From Halopseudomonas salegens (GTDB lineage: Bacteria > Pseudomonadota > Gammaproteobacteria > Pseudomonadales > Pseudomonadaceae), in assembly GCF_900105655.1 (NCBI RefSeq), contig NZ_LT629787.1, forward strand, positions 1,984,001 through 2,048,000: a DNA stretch of 64,000 bases, in the 5' to 3' direction. Within the stretch, counting starts at the first letter, position 1; the number at the start of each line of letters is the position of its first letter. Below the pieces are notes generated by a model, which was not told where the DNA came from, made no database searches, and saw only the letters and a program-made list of their open reading frames with translations. Positions 9,069 through 18,020 of the stretch are shown in pieces. The translations under genes and the position numbers were made by a program.

Positions 9069-9791
9069 CTAAAAGTCGTCTTCGACATAGCCATCATTGA
9101 TACGGAATTCGCGATTTTGCAGGTAGGCATTGCGAACAAAGATATAACGATCGCCGCGAATCATGCGCTCCTGCTCAAGGATACCGGCGCGGGAATTGAC
9201 CATATCGGTAGCGTAAGCCAGGTTGCGTGTGCGCACATGAGTAATGTGGCCACCGTATTCATAATTGGCTGCAGTTTCCACCCGCGCTGCCGTATCACGA
9301 ACCGTGCTTGGCCCCATGAGCGGCAAGACCAGATAAGGCCCGCTATCTACACCCCATATTCCCAGGGTAATACCAAAATCCTGACGATCATGTTCCAGCC
9401 CCATCCGCGATGCCACGTCGAACACGCCAACCACGCCCAGGGTACTGTTCAACAAAAAGCGTGACAGGTCGACACTGGCACCGTGCATTTCACCCTGCAA
9501 TACGTGATTGAAAAAGTTTTTTGGCTCACCCAGGTTGCGGAATACATTGCTCACCCCGTCGTTGACCGGATCGGGCAACACACTATTGTACGCCTTGGAA
9601 ATCGGCTTGAGCGTGTAAGTGTCGACCGTGTCATTGAAGCGAAAAATCGTCCGATTCATGGGTTCCCAGGGGTCAGGATTACGGGAATCAGCGGAATAAT
9701 CATCGTCTTCCATGGCTGAAACCGGTGCTACCAGAGCCAACGACAATACGCTGCCAAGCAGTGCAGAGGTCAAGCTATTCAACGGGTTCAT
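9069..9791 (-). CDS. mlaA: Phospholipid-transport protein MlaA (VacJ)
   Basis: Outer-membrane component of the Mla system, which removes misplaced phospholipids from the outer leaflet. 240 residues. The ATG at 9791 has GGAG 9 bp upstream and begins a clean signal peptide (NPLNSLTSALLGSVLSLAL, then APVSA). The VacJ core follows: DPWEPMNRTIFRFND, NLGEPKNFFNHVLQG, RFLLNSTLGVVGVFDVA and FGITLGIWGV. Unlike E. coli MlaA there is no lipobox cysteine, so cleavage by signal peptidase I (after VSA) is more likely than lipidation. The rest of the Mla machinery (mlaBCDEF) is elsewhere. Confidence 0.93.
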   Translation of the reverse strand: MNPLNSLTSALLGSVLSLALVAPVSAMEDDDYSADSRNPDPWEPMNRTIFRFNDTVDTYTLKPISKAYNSVLPDPVNDGVSNVFRNLGEPKNFFNHVLQGEMHGASVDLSRFLLNSTLGVVGVFDVASRMGLEHDRQDFGITLGIWGVDSGPYLVLPLMGPSTVRDTAARVETAANYEYGGHITHVRTRNLAYATDMVNSRAGILEQERMIRGDRYIFVRNAYLQNREFRINDGYVEDDF

Positions 9792-9992
9792 CAGGTCAAT
9801 CTCCATTCGCCAGGCACGGCAATACCTGCATTGTAATCCATTATTCACTCTATCCCAGTGTGTTTTTCGCTGCCAGCTCGCCGTTGTTTTGCAATATTTT
9901 TCTGTTGTGCCACCTACAGAAAACAGCCAGGCAGAAGACGCAGGGATACAGCTCGGTTATAGTAAGTACAACCTATCTGCCTGGAGCATGCA

Positions 9993-10271
9993 ATGTCTGC
10001 ACAACGCCTCAAGTCGCAACTTGAATCGCTGCAAAACACCCTGGATGAAGTGGAAAGCCCCCTGACGGATGAAGAACGCAAAGCCTTGCAAGACGTGGCC
10101 GACAGCCTGCAGGCTCGCTTGCTGGCTGTCGAGGCGCAGGAAGAGCTGGAGGCCGACCCGACCCTGGTTGATGGGGTGCATTTGATGGTCGAGCGTTTTG
10201 AAGCCGAACACCCGCGTCTGACTGGCACCTTGCGCAACATTATGCAGACACTGTCAAACATGGGCATTTGA
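9993..10271 (+). CDS. DUF4404 family protein
   Basis: Ninety-two residues, acidic and almost entirely helical, with heptad-like Leu spacing (LKSQLESLQNTLDEVE, then LQDVADSLQARLLAVEAQEELE). No signal peptide, membrane segment or cysteine. This matches the small DUF4404 family found next to mlaA in Pseudomonas. The likely fold is a short coiled coil; no function is established. It converges with queF, with a strong hairpin between them. Confidence 0.85.
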   Translation: MSAQRLKSQLESLQNTLDEVESPLTDEERKALQDVADSLQARLLAVEAQEELEADPTLVDGVHLMVERFEAEHPRLTGTLRNIMQTLSNMGI

Positions 10272-10277
10272 GCGACT

Positions 10278-10299
10278 GCGGGCCCGTTGCAGGGCCCGC
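10278..10299. terminator. Hairpin between DUF4404 gene and queF
   Basis: GCGGGCCC and GGGCCCGC arms (8 bp) with a 6-nt loop lie between two convergent genes. It has no clear T-tract on either side; it probably serves both transcripts. Confidence 0.6.
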
Positions 10300-10320
10300 G
10301 ATGGATTCTGGTGTAACCGC

Positions 10321-11157
10321 TTACTGACGCGCCAGGCGCAGATTTTTCGGCATACCAGGCTGCGTCGATCGCCAAGGATTGATATCCAGCCCGCCACGGC
10401 GCAAATAGCGCGCATATACAGTCAATTCGGCGCCCTGCCCCAGTACCCGCAGCAGATCAACAAAAATCCGCTCGACACATTGCTCATGAAAATCTGCATG
10501 CTGCCGGAATGAGATCAGGTAGCACAGCAAAGCCTCCTGATCGAGTGCCGGGCCACGATAATCTATCTGGACACTGGCCCAGTCGGGCTGGCCGGTCACC
10601 GGGCAATTGGATTTGAGCAGGTGGCTGTACAGACTTTCCGCTACGTTCAGGCCACTGTCTGCCAGTCGAAGCAGCTCAGGGTTGTAGTGATATTCATTGA
10701 TCGACACATCCAGATCATCCAGGCAGCGTCCTTGAAGCTTGCCGACCCCCTCCTGCAGCAAGACGTCCATGCCCGACAGGTGCACCATGACCGGGCCTTG
10801 AGCGGCAACGCTCAGATCCGATTCCAGCGTGCGCACCACATCCGCGCGATCACTGAATACCGTTTGATTGAAAGAGTTAAGGTACAGCTTGAACGATTTG
10901 GATTCGACGATCCGCGCCGCCTTTAGCGGAAACACGAACTCCACCGCAGCGACGGCCGGCTTGCCGGATGGCGTCAGCCAGGATAATTCGTAGCAATTCC
11001 AGATGTCGGCGCCATTAAAGGGCAACTGTTCAGGTTGCAAACCCAGCTCGGCCCACTTCGGCGCCCGCGCGATGGGAAACAGCAATGAAGGCGTGTAGAC
11101 ACTGACATAGTCACTGGACTTGCCCAGTGGCGATTGTTCGGCCGGATGTTGATCCAT
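10321..11157 (-). CDS. queF: NADPH-dependent 7-cyano-7-deazaguanine reductase
   Basis: Reduces preQ0 to preQ1 in the queuosine tRNA-modification pathway. 278 residues, the long two-domain (YqfB/E. coli-type) form. Seen: the substrate-binding [15 protein letters not shown] motif, the catalytic cysteine in [14 protein letters not shown] that forms a thioimide with preQ0, and the C-terminal [13 protein letters not shown] with the conserved glutamate region. The gene follows the ABC-2 permease by 11 bp on the same strand and may be transcribed with it; the order resembles P. aeruginosa PA2806-PA2812 with genes missing between. Confidence 0.97.
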   Translation of the reverse strand: MDQHPAEQSPLGKSSDYVSVYTPSLLFPIARAPKWAELGLQPEQLPFNGADIWNCYELSWLTPSGKPAVAAVEFVFPLKAARIVESKSFKLYLNSFNQTVFSDRADVVRTLESDLSVAAQGPVMVHLSGMDVLLQEGVGKLQGRCLDDLDVSINEYHYNPELLRLADSGLNVAESLYSHLLKSNCPVTGQPDWASVQIDYRGPALDQEALLCYLISFRQHADFHEQCVERIFVDLLRVLGQGAELTVYARYLRRGGLDINPWRSTQPGMPKNLRLARQ

Positions 11158-11168
11158 GCAAATACCCT

Positions 11169-11945
11169 CTATTGACGCATGCCGATGCCACGCACCAGCA
11201 GCCAGTAACTGATGCTGTAGAGCAAACCAGTAAAGATGAGCATCAGGGTCAATGCAACGCCGATACCGATATCCGACACGCCGAGAATGCCATAACGAAA
11301 GGCATTGACCATATGCAGAATGGGATTGATCAGGCTCACTTTCTGCCAGAACTCCGGCAGCATGCTGATCGAATAGAACACCCCGCCCAGGTAGGTCAAC
11401 GGCGTCAGTACAAAGGTCGGGATAATCGCAATATCATCAAAGGTGCGAGCAAATACGGCATTGATAAAACCACCCAGGGCAAACACCAGCGACGTCAAGA
11501 ACACCACCGTCACAGTCAACAGAATATTATCAACCTGCAAACGGGTAAACAGGAGCGACATCAGGGTAACAATCAGGCCGACCGCCAGGCCTCGGGCCAC
11601 ACCGCCAAACACATAACCCAGCAGGATGACATGCGGCGACACCGGGGCCACCATCAACTCCTCGATCGAGCGCTGGAATTTGGTACTGAAGAAGCTTGAT
11701 ACCACGTTGGAGTAGCTGTTGGTAATAACAGCCATCATGATCAGGCCCGGCACAATGAAATCGATATAGGGCAAACCGTCCATGTCGCCGATACGCCGGC
11801 CGATCAAATTGCCGAAAATCACGAAATACAGCGCCATGGTGATACCCGGAGGCAGCAGCGTTTGCGGCCAGATCCGGGTAAACCGGCGGATTTCCTTGTG
11901 CAGGATAGTGGTGAAGGCAATCCAGCTGGTACGCCAGTACATCAT
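11169..11945 (-). CDS. ABC-2 type exporter permease
   Basis: Inner-membrane subunit of 258 residues with six predicted membrane helices and the ABC-2 pattern ([38 protein letters not shown]). Its ATG overlaps the stop codon of the ATPase gene by one base (TAATG on the minus strand), so the two are coupled. The NodJ/YadH-like sequence suggests export of a polysaccharide or lipid-linked compound, as in the YadGH family, but the substrate is not known. Confidence 0.92.
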   Translation of the reverse strand: MMYWRTSWIAFTTILHKEIRRFTRIWPQTLLPPGITMALYFVIFGNLIGRRIGDMDGLPYIDFIVPGLIMMAVITNSYSNVVSSFFSTKFQRSIEELMVAPVSPHVILLGYVFGGVARGLAVGLIVTLMSLLFTRLQVDNILLTVTVVFLTSLVFALGGFINAVFARTFDDIAIIPTFVLTPLTYLGGVFYSISMLPEFWQKVSLINPILHMVNAFRYGILGVSDIGIGVALTLMLIFTGLLYSISYWLLVRGIGMRQ

Positions 11946-12886
11946 TACGCCTCCCCTTGTTTGATTTTGCGCGCATTTTCATCAACCAGCGAGAGAAACA
12001 ACTCCTCGAGGCGATTGCTGCGATTGCGCAGACTCATGACCTGCACCCCCTGATTGTCCAGCTCGGTAAACAGCGCATTCATACCCTGGTTCTTGTCGAC
12101 CTGTACCGCCAGAGTGTGCGCGTCAACCAGTTCGAAGGGATAATCGGCCAGACCGAAACCGGCAGGCAGGTCGTCACGGCAGTCGAGCAGGAAAGTCTCG
12201 ACGTGCAGTTCTTTCAGAAGCGCCTTCATGCTGGTGTTATAGATGATATTGCCCTGGTCGATAATGGCGATGTTGCGACACAGCTGTTCGGCTTCTTCGA
12301 GGTAATGGGTGGTGAGAATGATGGTGATGCCCTGGGCATTGATCTCCTGCAGAAACTCCCACATCGAACGACGTATCTCGATATCCACACCCGCAGTCGG
12401 CTCATCCAGGATCAACAACCTGGGCTCGTGGATCAGCGCCCGGGCGATCATCAGGCGACGTTTCATGCCCCCGGAAAGCATGCGAGAAGGCACATCCCGC
12501 TTGTCCCACAAGCCAAGTCGTCTGAGGTAATGCTCGGCACGCTCGCGGGCACGGGCCAGGGGGATACCGTAGTAGCCCGCCTGATTGATCAGGATATCCA
12601 TGCATTTTTCAAACTGACTGAAATTGAACTCCTGAGGCACGACGCCGATGCAGTGCTTGGCCGCCATCAACTCACGATCAAGATTGTGCCCGAATACCTC
12701 AACCTCACCACGGGTCTTGTTGACCAGCGAGCAGAGGATCCCGATGGTAGTCGACTTGCCAGCCCCGTTCGGGCCCAGCAAGGCGAAAAAGTCGCCCTGC
12801 TGCACCTCCAGGTCGATACCTTTCAGCGCCGAAAAACCATTGCCATAGACTTTTTCCAGCCCGCGAATACGAATTGCTGCCGTCAT
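11945..12886 (-). CDS. ABC exporter ATP-binding protein (YadG/CcmA-like)
   Basis: Cytoplasmic ATPase of 313 residues that powers the permease encoded just downstream. Walker A GPNGAGKST, Q-loop (GVVPQEFN), signature LSGGMKRRL, Walker B RLLILDEPTAGVD and the H-switch (ILTTHYLEEAEQL) are all intact. The last 90 residues form the accessory domain typical of ABC-2 exporters. The promoter probably lies in the 118 bp shared with divergent fadE. Confidence 0.94.
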   Translation of the reverse strand: MTAAIRIRGLEKVYGNGFSALKGIDLEVQQGDFFALLGPNGAGKSTTIGILCSLVNKTRGEVEVFGHNLDRELMAAKHCIGVVPQEFNFSQFEKCMDILINQAGYYGIPLARARERAEHYLRRLGLWDKRDVPSRMLSGGMKRRLMIARALIHEPRLLILDEPTAGVDIEIRRSMWEFLQEINAQGITIILTTHYLEEAEQLCRNIAIIDQGNIIYNTSMKALLKELHVETFLLDCRDDLPAGFGLADYPFELVDAHTLAVQVDKNQGMNALFTELDNQGVQVMSLRNRSNRLEELFLSLVDENARKIKQGEA

Positions 12887-13004
12887 GCCGAATCCTTACC
12901 ACGAAATAGGAGTTAACAATGGGGGCCCGACAGGTAAATTCAAGCCCGACGAAAAACCAGCTATGCTGTACGAGAGTGCCATCAACTACAACCAGGAGTG
13001 TTAA

Positions 13005-15500
13005 ATGTTGACCCTACTCTGGCTGCTCGGCCTGATTCTCTGTGTTGCCGCCCTTGCCTACTATCGTAGCGGCCTGCTTAACGGCAGCCTGGCAACAGCT
13101 GTCTACCTTGTCGTGCTGACTCTGGTCAGTCCGGTGCATTGGGTTATTACCCTGCTGCTGTGGGTGGTTTTCCTCGGCATCGCCGTCCCCCTGAACCTGA
13201 CTGAATGGCGGCGGCGCAGTATCAGTGCTCCCCTGTTCCAGTGGTTCAAGAAAGTGCTGCCCCCCTTGTCGGACACCGAACAGGAAGCGCTGGATGCCGG
13301 CACTGTATGGTGGGATGGCGACCTGTTCAGCGGCCGTCCTGACTGGAACAAGCTGCACAGCATACCCCAGCCGGTACTTACGGATGAAGAGAAGGCTTTT
13401 CTCGATGGCCCGGTGGAAGACCTTTGCCGGATGACTGACGAGTGGGAGATCACCACGGAACGTCAGGACCTGACTGAAGACATGTGGAATTTCATCAAGT
13501 CCAACGGATTCTTCGGTCTGATCATTCCCAAGGAATACGGTGGCAAAGGGTTTTCCGCCTATGCCCATTCACAGATTGCAATGAAACTGGCCAGCCGCAG
13601 CGGTGACCTTGGCTCGACCGTCATGGTACCCAACTCACTGGGGCCGGCGGAGTTGCTGATGCAATACGGTACCGATGCGCAGAAAGACCATTATCTGCCA
13701 CGCTTGTCCAAGGGCCAGGATGTTCCCTGCTTTGCACTGACGTCTGCCGAAGCGGGCTCGGATGCCGGAGCGATGCCGGACAAAGGGGTTATCTGCAAGG
13801 GTCAATGGCAGGGTGAAGAGGTCATTGGTCTGAAAGTGACCTGGGAGAAGCGCTACATCACTCTGGGGCCAGTGGCTACGGTACTGGGTCTGGCCTTCAA
13901 GGCCTTTGATCCAGAGCATCTGCTGGGCGACGAAGAAGAGCTGGGAATTACGCTGGCACTGATTCCGACCGAAACACCCGGGGTCGAAATCGGCCGTCGT
14001 CATTTCCCGCTGAATGCCGCCTTTATGAATGGTCCCAACTCGGGCAAGGATGTGTTCATTCCGATGGACTACCTGATTGGCGGCCAGGACATGATCGGTC
14101 AGGGCTGGAAGATGCTGATGAATTGCCTCTCGGTCGGCCGGTCAATTTCCTTGCCGGCCGGGGGTACCGGTGCCGCCAAGATGACCAGTATGACAACTGG
14201 CGCCTATGCGCGCATCCGCCGTCAGTTCAATATGCCGATTGGTGAATTCGAGGGCATCCAGGAAGCCCTGGCGCGGATCGGCGGCAATACTTATGTGATG
14301 GATGCCACGCGTACCATGACCGCTGGCGCAGTCGATCTGGGTGAAAAGCCCTCGGTACTCTCGGCTGTGGTCAAGTACCACCTGACCGAACGCATGCGTG
14401 AATGCGTGAATGACGCCATGGACGTTCATGGCGGCAAAGGTATTTGCATGGGGCCGAAAAACTACCTGGGGCGGGGTTACCAGTCGGTACCGATCTCGAT
14501 CACGGTGGAAGGGGCCAATATCCTCACCCGCAACATGATGATCTTTGGTCAAGGCGCCATACGCTGCCATCCCTTCGTGCTGCGCGAAATGCAGTTGACC
14601 CAGGAAAAAGACAGCGGCAAGGCCTTGCAGCAATTCGATCAACTACTGTTCGAGCACATTGGCTTTGCTGTTGGCAACGCTGCTGGCAGCCTGCTGCTGG
14701 GCCTGACCGGTGGTCGACTGGCGAAAGTTCCGGAACATGCCGACACCCGTCGCTATTATCGACAACTGAGTCGGCTGGCTGCCGCCTTTGCCACCCTGAC
14801 TGATACCAGCATGTTGATCCTGGGTGGCGAGCTGAAGCGCCGTGAACGCATTTCTGCCCGCCTGGGTGATGTGCTCAGCAACCTGTATCTGGCCAGCGCC
14901 ACGCTCAAGCATTACGAAGACCAGGGCCGCCCCGAGGAAGACCTGCCGTTCGTACGCTGGGGTGTCGAAGACCTGTTGGCAAAAACCGAGCAGGCAATGC
15001 ATGAAACCTTGCTCAACTTTCCCGATCGCCGGATTGGCTGGCTGCTGCGCCCGATCATTTTCCCGCTGGGCCGTCGCCTGAGCCCACCGGCAGATCGTAT
15101 TGGGGCCGAAGTCGCCCGTCGCCTGATGACTCCGGGTGCCGCTCGGGATCGCCTGCTGGAAGGCTGCTATGTCAGCAAGGACGCCGACGATGTCACTGGC
15201 CTGCTCAACCACACGCTGGAATTGATCATGACCACCGATCCCCTGGAAGTTCGCATCGCCAAAGCCATTCACAAAGGCGAATTGAACGTGGAACCGGGTC
15301 ATGACGAGCTGGCAATGGCTGCCGAGAGCGGTGTCGTGACCGCCCAGGAAGCCGAAAAAGTGCGTCAGGCTCGTGCCGCTCGTGAAGCAGTCATCGCGGT
15401 TGATGACTTTTCTCCTGAGTCAATGCAGCCTGCGGCGAGCAAAAGTGCCGCGTCCAAACCCCGCGGCAAGAAGAAACCGGCCGTAACACCAGCCGAGTAA
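13005..15500 (+). CDS. fadE: Acyl-CoA dehydrogenase FadE
   Basis: FAD-linked first enzyme of fatty acid beta-oxidation. 831 residues, the size of the large gammaproteobacterial FadE (814 in E. coli). Two N-terminal membrane helices (about 1-60) anchor it. The dehydrogenase core has the FAD/substrate motifs CFALTSAEAGSDAGAMPD and VHGGKGICMG, followed by the FadE-specific C-terminal domain (DUF1974). The tail is Ala/Lys-rich (KSAASKPRGKKKPAVTPAE). It begins with a good ribosome site (AGGAGTG) and ends 12 bp before a perfect hairpin. No PsrA/FadR operator was recognised by eye. Confidence 0.95.
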   Translation: MLTLLWLLGLILCVAALAYYRSGLLNGSLATAVYLVVLTLVSPVHWVITLLLWVVFLGIAVPLNLTEWRRRSISAPLFQWFKKVLPPLSDTEQEALDAGTVWWDGDLFSGRPDWNKLHSIPQPVLTDEEKAFLDGPVEDLCRMTDEWEITTERQDLTEDMWNFIKSNGFFGLIIPKEYGGKGFSAYAHSQIAMKLASRSGDLGSTVMVPNSLGPAELLMQYGTDAQKDHYLPRLSKGQDVPCFALTSAEAGSDAGAMPDKGVICKGQWQGEEVIGLKVTWEKRYITLGPVATVLGLAFKAFDPEHLLGDEEELGITLALIPTETPGVEIGRRHFPLNAAFMNGPNSGKDVFIPMDYLIGGQDMIGQGWKMLMNCLSVGRSISLPAGGTGAAKMTSMTTGAYARIRRQFNMPIGEFEGIQEALARIGGNTYVMDATRTMTAGAVDLGEKPSVLSAVVKYHLTERMRECVNDAMDVHGGKGICMGPKNYLGRGYQSVPISITVEGANILTRNMMIFGQGAIRCHPFVLREMQLTQEKDSGKALQQFDQLLFEHIGFAVGNAAGSLLLGLTGGRLAKVPEHADTRRYYRQLSRLAAAFATLTDTSMLILGGELKRRERISARLGDVLSNLYLASATLKHYEDQGRPEEDLPFVRWGVEDLLAKTEQAMHETLLNFPDRRIGWLLRPIIFPLGRRLSPPADRIGAEVARRLMTPGAARDRLLEGCYVSKDADDVTGLLNHTLELIMTTDPLEVRIAKAIHKGELNVEPGHDELAMAAESGVVTAQEAEKVRQARAAREAVIAVDDFSPESMQPAASKSAASKPRGKKKPAVTPAE

Positions 15501-15512
15501 ACCCACCCCGGT

Positions 15513-15536
15513 CGCGGATCGCCCCGGCGATCCGCG
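15513..15536 (+). terminator. Terminator-like hairpin after fadE
   Basis: CGCGGATCGCC and GGCGATCCGCG form an 11-bp perfect stem with a minimal loop 12 bp after the fadE stop codon. Confidence 0.6.
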
Positions 15537-15583
15537 GTCTGTTAGAATGCGCGCTTACGGCAATCAACCGGAGCTGCGACACC

Positions 15584-15979
15584 ATGCCCGTCACCCTCAG
15601 CTATCACGACTACCACCTCGCCCTGCTGAAAAGCCTGTTCGATACCCTGCGCGCGCAAGCCATGCTGATGGAGCAGGTGCCCGAGGAAAGCAATCAACTG
15701 TTTTTCGAACGCTTCGAGGAATTGATCGAACAACTTGAGCAAGGCGAGCAGGACAGCCTCTACAAGGGGCAGGACATCATCTGCCAGATCATCAGTCGCT
15801 ACCCACAGATCGCCCAACTGATTCCACGTGACCTGCTGTGGTATTTCGGTGGCGACTGCCTGCATTTCATGCCGGACGAAGAGATTGTCAAATACCAGCA
15901 GCTCGATGAGCTGCAAGCAGAGGCACTGGATAGAGGCGAAGACTTTGACTGGGTATCAGCGCGGCAAGCAGCCTTCTGA
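15584..15979 (+). CDS. PA2817-family conserved hypothetical protein
   Basis: Acidic soluble protein of 131 residues with no signal peptide. It has helical segments rich in Glu, Gln and Leu and a conserved-looking central part (LIPRDLLWYFGGDCLHFMPDEEI). I recognise it as the Pseudomonas family that follows fadE (PA2817 type); its function is not known. It ends inside a perfect hairpin and converges with dcd. Confidence 0.85.
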   Translation: MPVTLSYHDYHLALLKSLFDTLRAQAMLMEQVPEESNQLFFERFEELIEQLEQGEQDSLYKGQDIICQIISRYPQIAQLIPRDLLWYFGGDCLHFMPDEEIVKYQQLDELQAEALDRGEDFDWVSARQAAF

Positions 15980-16002
15980 GCCCGGCTCCGGGCTCAGAAG
16001 GC
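15971..16002. terminator. Bidirectional terminator overlapping a stop codon
   Basis: Two perfect 15-bp arms (GCCTTCTGAGCCCGG and its complement) with a 2-nt centre. The TGA stop of the PA2817-type gene is inside the left arm. It separates this gene from convergent dcd. Confidence 0.75.
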
Positions 16003-16018
16003 AACATAACATGAACTG

Positions 16019-16585
16019 TCACGCGCGAGGCAGGGTGACTCCGCGCTGCCCCTGATACTTGCCCCCACGGTCGCGGTAGGATATTTCACAGGGCTCATCA
16101 GATTCGAAGAACAGCATCTGCGCCACGCCTTCGTTGGCATAGATTTTTGCCGGCAAGGTCGTGGTGTTGGAAAATTCCAGCGTCACATGCCCTTCCCATT
16201 CCGGTTCCAGCGGCGTGACGTTGACTATAATACCGCACCGGGCATAGGTGCTTTTGCCCAGACAAATAGTCAGCACATTGCGCGGAATACGGAAATATTC
16301 GACGGTGCGTGCCAGGGCAAAAGAGTTCGGTGGAATGATGCAGACATCACTCTTGATATCGACGAAGCTGTTTTCATCGAAATGCTTGGGGTCTACGGTT
16401 GCCGAATGAATATTGGTAAACACCTTGAATTCATCGGCACAGCGCACGTCATAACCGTAGCTGGACACCCCATAGGAAATCACCCGATCGCCCTCGGCGC
16501 CGCGCACCTGACGCTCGACATAAGGTTCAATCATGCCCTGTTCCTGGGACATGCGACGTATCCAACGGTCTGATTTGATGCTCAT
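16019..16585 (-). CDS. dcd: dCTP deaminase
   Basis: Deaminates dCTP to dUTP, the main route to dTTP in gammaproteobacteria. 188 residues, a trimeric dUTPase-like fold. Seen: [20 protein letters not shown], the [31 protein letters not shown] segment with the catalytic Glu region in [17 protein letters not shown], and the C-terminal [13 protein letters not shown] that closes the active site. It lies downstream of mrp on the same strand with 162 bp between, the same pairing as in Pseudomonas. Confidence 0.97.
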   Translation of the reverse strand: MSIKSDRWIRRMSQEQGMIEPYVERQVRGAEGDRVISYGVSSYGYDVRCADEFKVFTNIHSATVDPKHFDENSFVDIKSDVCIIPPNSFALARTVEYFRIPRNVLTICLGKSTYARCGIIVNVTPLEPEWEGHVTLEFSNTTTLPAKIYANEGVAQMLFFESDEPCEISYRDRGGKYQGQRGVTLPRA

Positions 16586-16747
16586 GGGGCAGTCCTGCTC
16601 GAAGAAAAAAGTGCGTGCATGTTAACGGGTAATGTGCAGCGGCAAAAGCCCTGTTGCAGAATGCTGCCCTCCCCCTCAAGGAACCGGGTTCAGGCTTCAA
16701 GCGCTCACGAAGCCCACCAGCGGCGCAACAGCGAAACCCAGGCCTGA

Positions 16748-17842
16748 TCAGTCATCACTGATACTGATCTGCGGCCCACCGGCATCATCATTCGCACGCT
16801 CAGCCAATCGCGCCCCGACATGCCGGGCAATATCCTGATAGAGCATGCTGATCTGGCACTCTGGCTCGGCAATCACCGTAGGTGTTCCGCCATCCGACTG
16901 TTCGCGAATCATCATCGACAACGGCATAGAGGCCAACAGGTCGACACCATATTGCTCGGCGAGCTTTTCGCCGCCACCGGCACCAAACAGATGTTCGGCA
17001 TGGCCACAATTCGAGCAAATGTGCACAGCCATATTCTCGACCACACCCAGCACCGGAATATGCACCTTGTGGAACATTTCGATGCCTTTCTTCGCATCCA
17101 GCAAGGCCAGATCCTGGGGGGTGGTGACAATCACCGCACCGCTCACCGGTACTTTCTGTGCCAGGGTCAGTTGGATATCACCAGTGCCCGGCGGCATATC
17201 CACCACCAGGTAATCCAGCTCATCCCAATGCGTCTGGGTCAGCAACTGCAAGAGCGCGCCGGACACCATGGGGCCGCGCCAAACCGCTGGCGTGTTGTCA
17301 TCCAGCAGAAAAGCCATGGACATCACCTGTATGCCGTGGGCTGTTGGTGGTACGAACCACTTCTCATCACGCACTTCAGGGCGGGTACCTTCAGGCAAAC
17401 CCAGCATCAACCCCATGCTGGGGCCGTATATGTCCGCATCCAGGACACCAACCCGGGCGCCTTCCCGATGCAAAGCCAGGGCCAGATTGACGGCAGTAGT
17501 GGATTTGCCCACCCCACCTTTGCCCGAGGCCACCGCGATAATATTACGCACCTTGTCCATACCTGCCAGTGAGCCCTGCACTGGCGCCCGCGCTACCACG
17601 CATCGCACGTTGACAATGGCGGATGCGACGCCGGGGACAGCTTCAACGGCCACCTGCAACATCTGGCCAATACCGGGGCACAGGCTGTTGGCTGCGTAAC
17701 CCAGCTCCAGCTCGACACGCACCTGATCCTGCTCAATCTGCAACTCGCGCAAGCAACCGGCACTGATCAGGTCGGTGTTCAGGTATGGGTCACGGTAATT
17801 TTTCAGCGCCGCTTCCACGGCTGAGTGCTCGATCATATTCAT
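16748..17842 (-). CDS. apbC: Iron-sulfur cluster carrier ATPase Mrp/ApbC
   Basis: P-loop ATPase that carries and delivers Fe-S clusters. 364 residues: a MIP18 (DUF59) domain at about 5-80, then a MinD/ParA-like domain with the deviant Walker A KGGVGKSTTAVN and MPPGTGDIQLTL, and the cluster-binding CxxC in HICSNCGHAEHLFG near the C-terminus. It follows the classical Mrp layout. It is expected to serve Fe-S enzymes generally, among them fumarase and the CcoG protein of this window, though that link is only inferred. Confidence 0.95.
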   Translation of the reverse strand: MNMIEHSAVEAALKNYRDPYLNTDLISAGCLRELQIEQDQVRVELELGYAANSLCPGIGQMLQVAVEAVPGVASAIVNVRCVVARAPVQGSLAGMDKVRNIIAVASGKGGVGKSTTAVNLALALHREGARVGVLDADIYGPSMGLMLGLPEGTRPEVRDEKWFVPPTAHGIQVMSMAFLLDDNTPAVWRGPMVSGALLQLLTQTHWDELDYLVVDMPPGTGDIQLTLAQKVPVSGAVIVTTPQDLALLDAKKGIEMFHKVHIPVLGVVENMAVHICSNCGHAEHLFGAGGGEKLAEQYGVDLLASMPLSMMIREQSDGGTPTVIAEPECQISMLYQDIARHVGARLAERANDDAGGPQISISDD

Positions 17843-17942
17843 TTGCTAGCTCCGGCATCTGGCCTGGAAAAACATCAGACGGCTATCCTACTGCCTGCCT
17901 GCGGCAACGCAAGGCGATACCGGGTTTTCTTTGCTGCAAAAC

Positions 17943-17972
17943 GACAACACACCGCAATTGCGGTGTGTTGTC
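17943..17972 (-). terminator. 30-bp perfect palindrome after the TRAP binding-protein gene
   Basis: The left arm GACAACACACCGCAA is followed directly by its exact complement. Read on the minus strand it lies 48 bp past the dctP stop codon and is followed by CGTTTTGC, a short T-tract. It is best read as the dctP terminator. Confidence 0.65.
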
Positions 17973-18020
17973 ATCTCATCCGGCACTTGATCACTGCATG
18001 CCGGTTACTGATTCAAAGGT

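Noticed and set aside
11957..12916. Open frame of 319 codons opposite the ABC ATPase gene
   Set aside because: The opposite strand carries an intact ATPase with all motifs; this frame is a by-product of its codon use.
17943..17972. 30-bp perfect palindrome as a repressor operator or element end
   Set aside because: It sits after a stop codon with a T-rich flank on the minus strand, so a terminator is the simpler reading.
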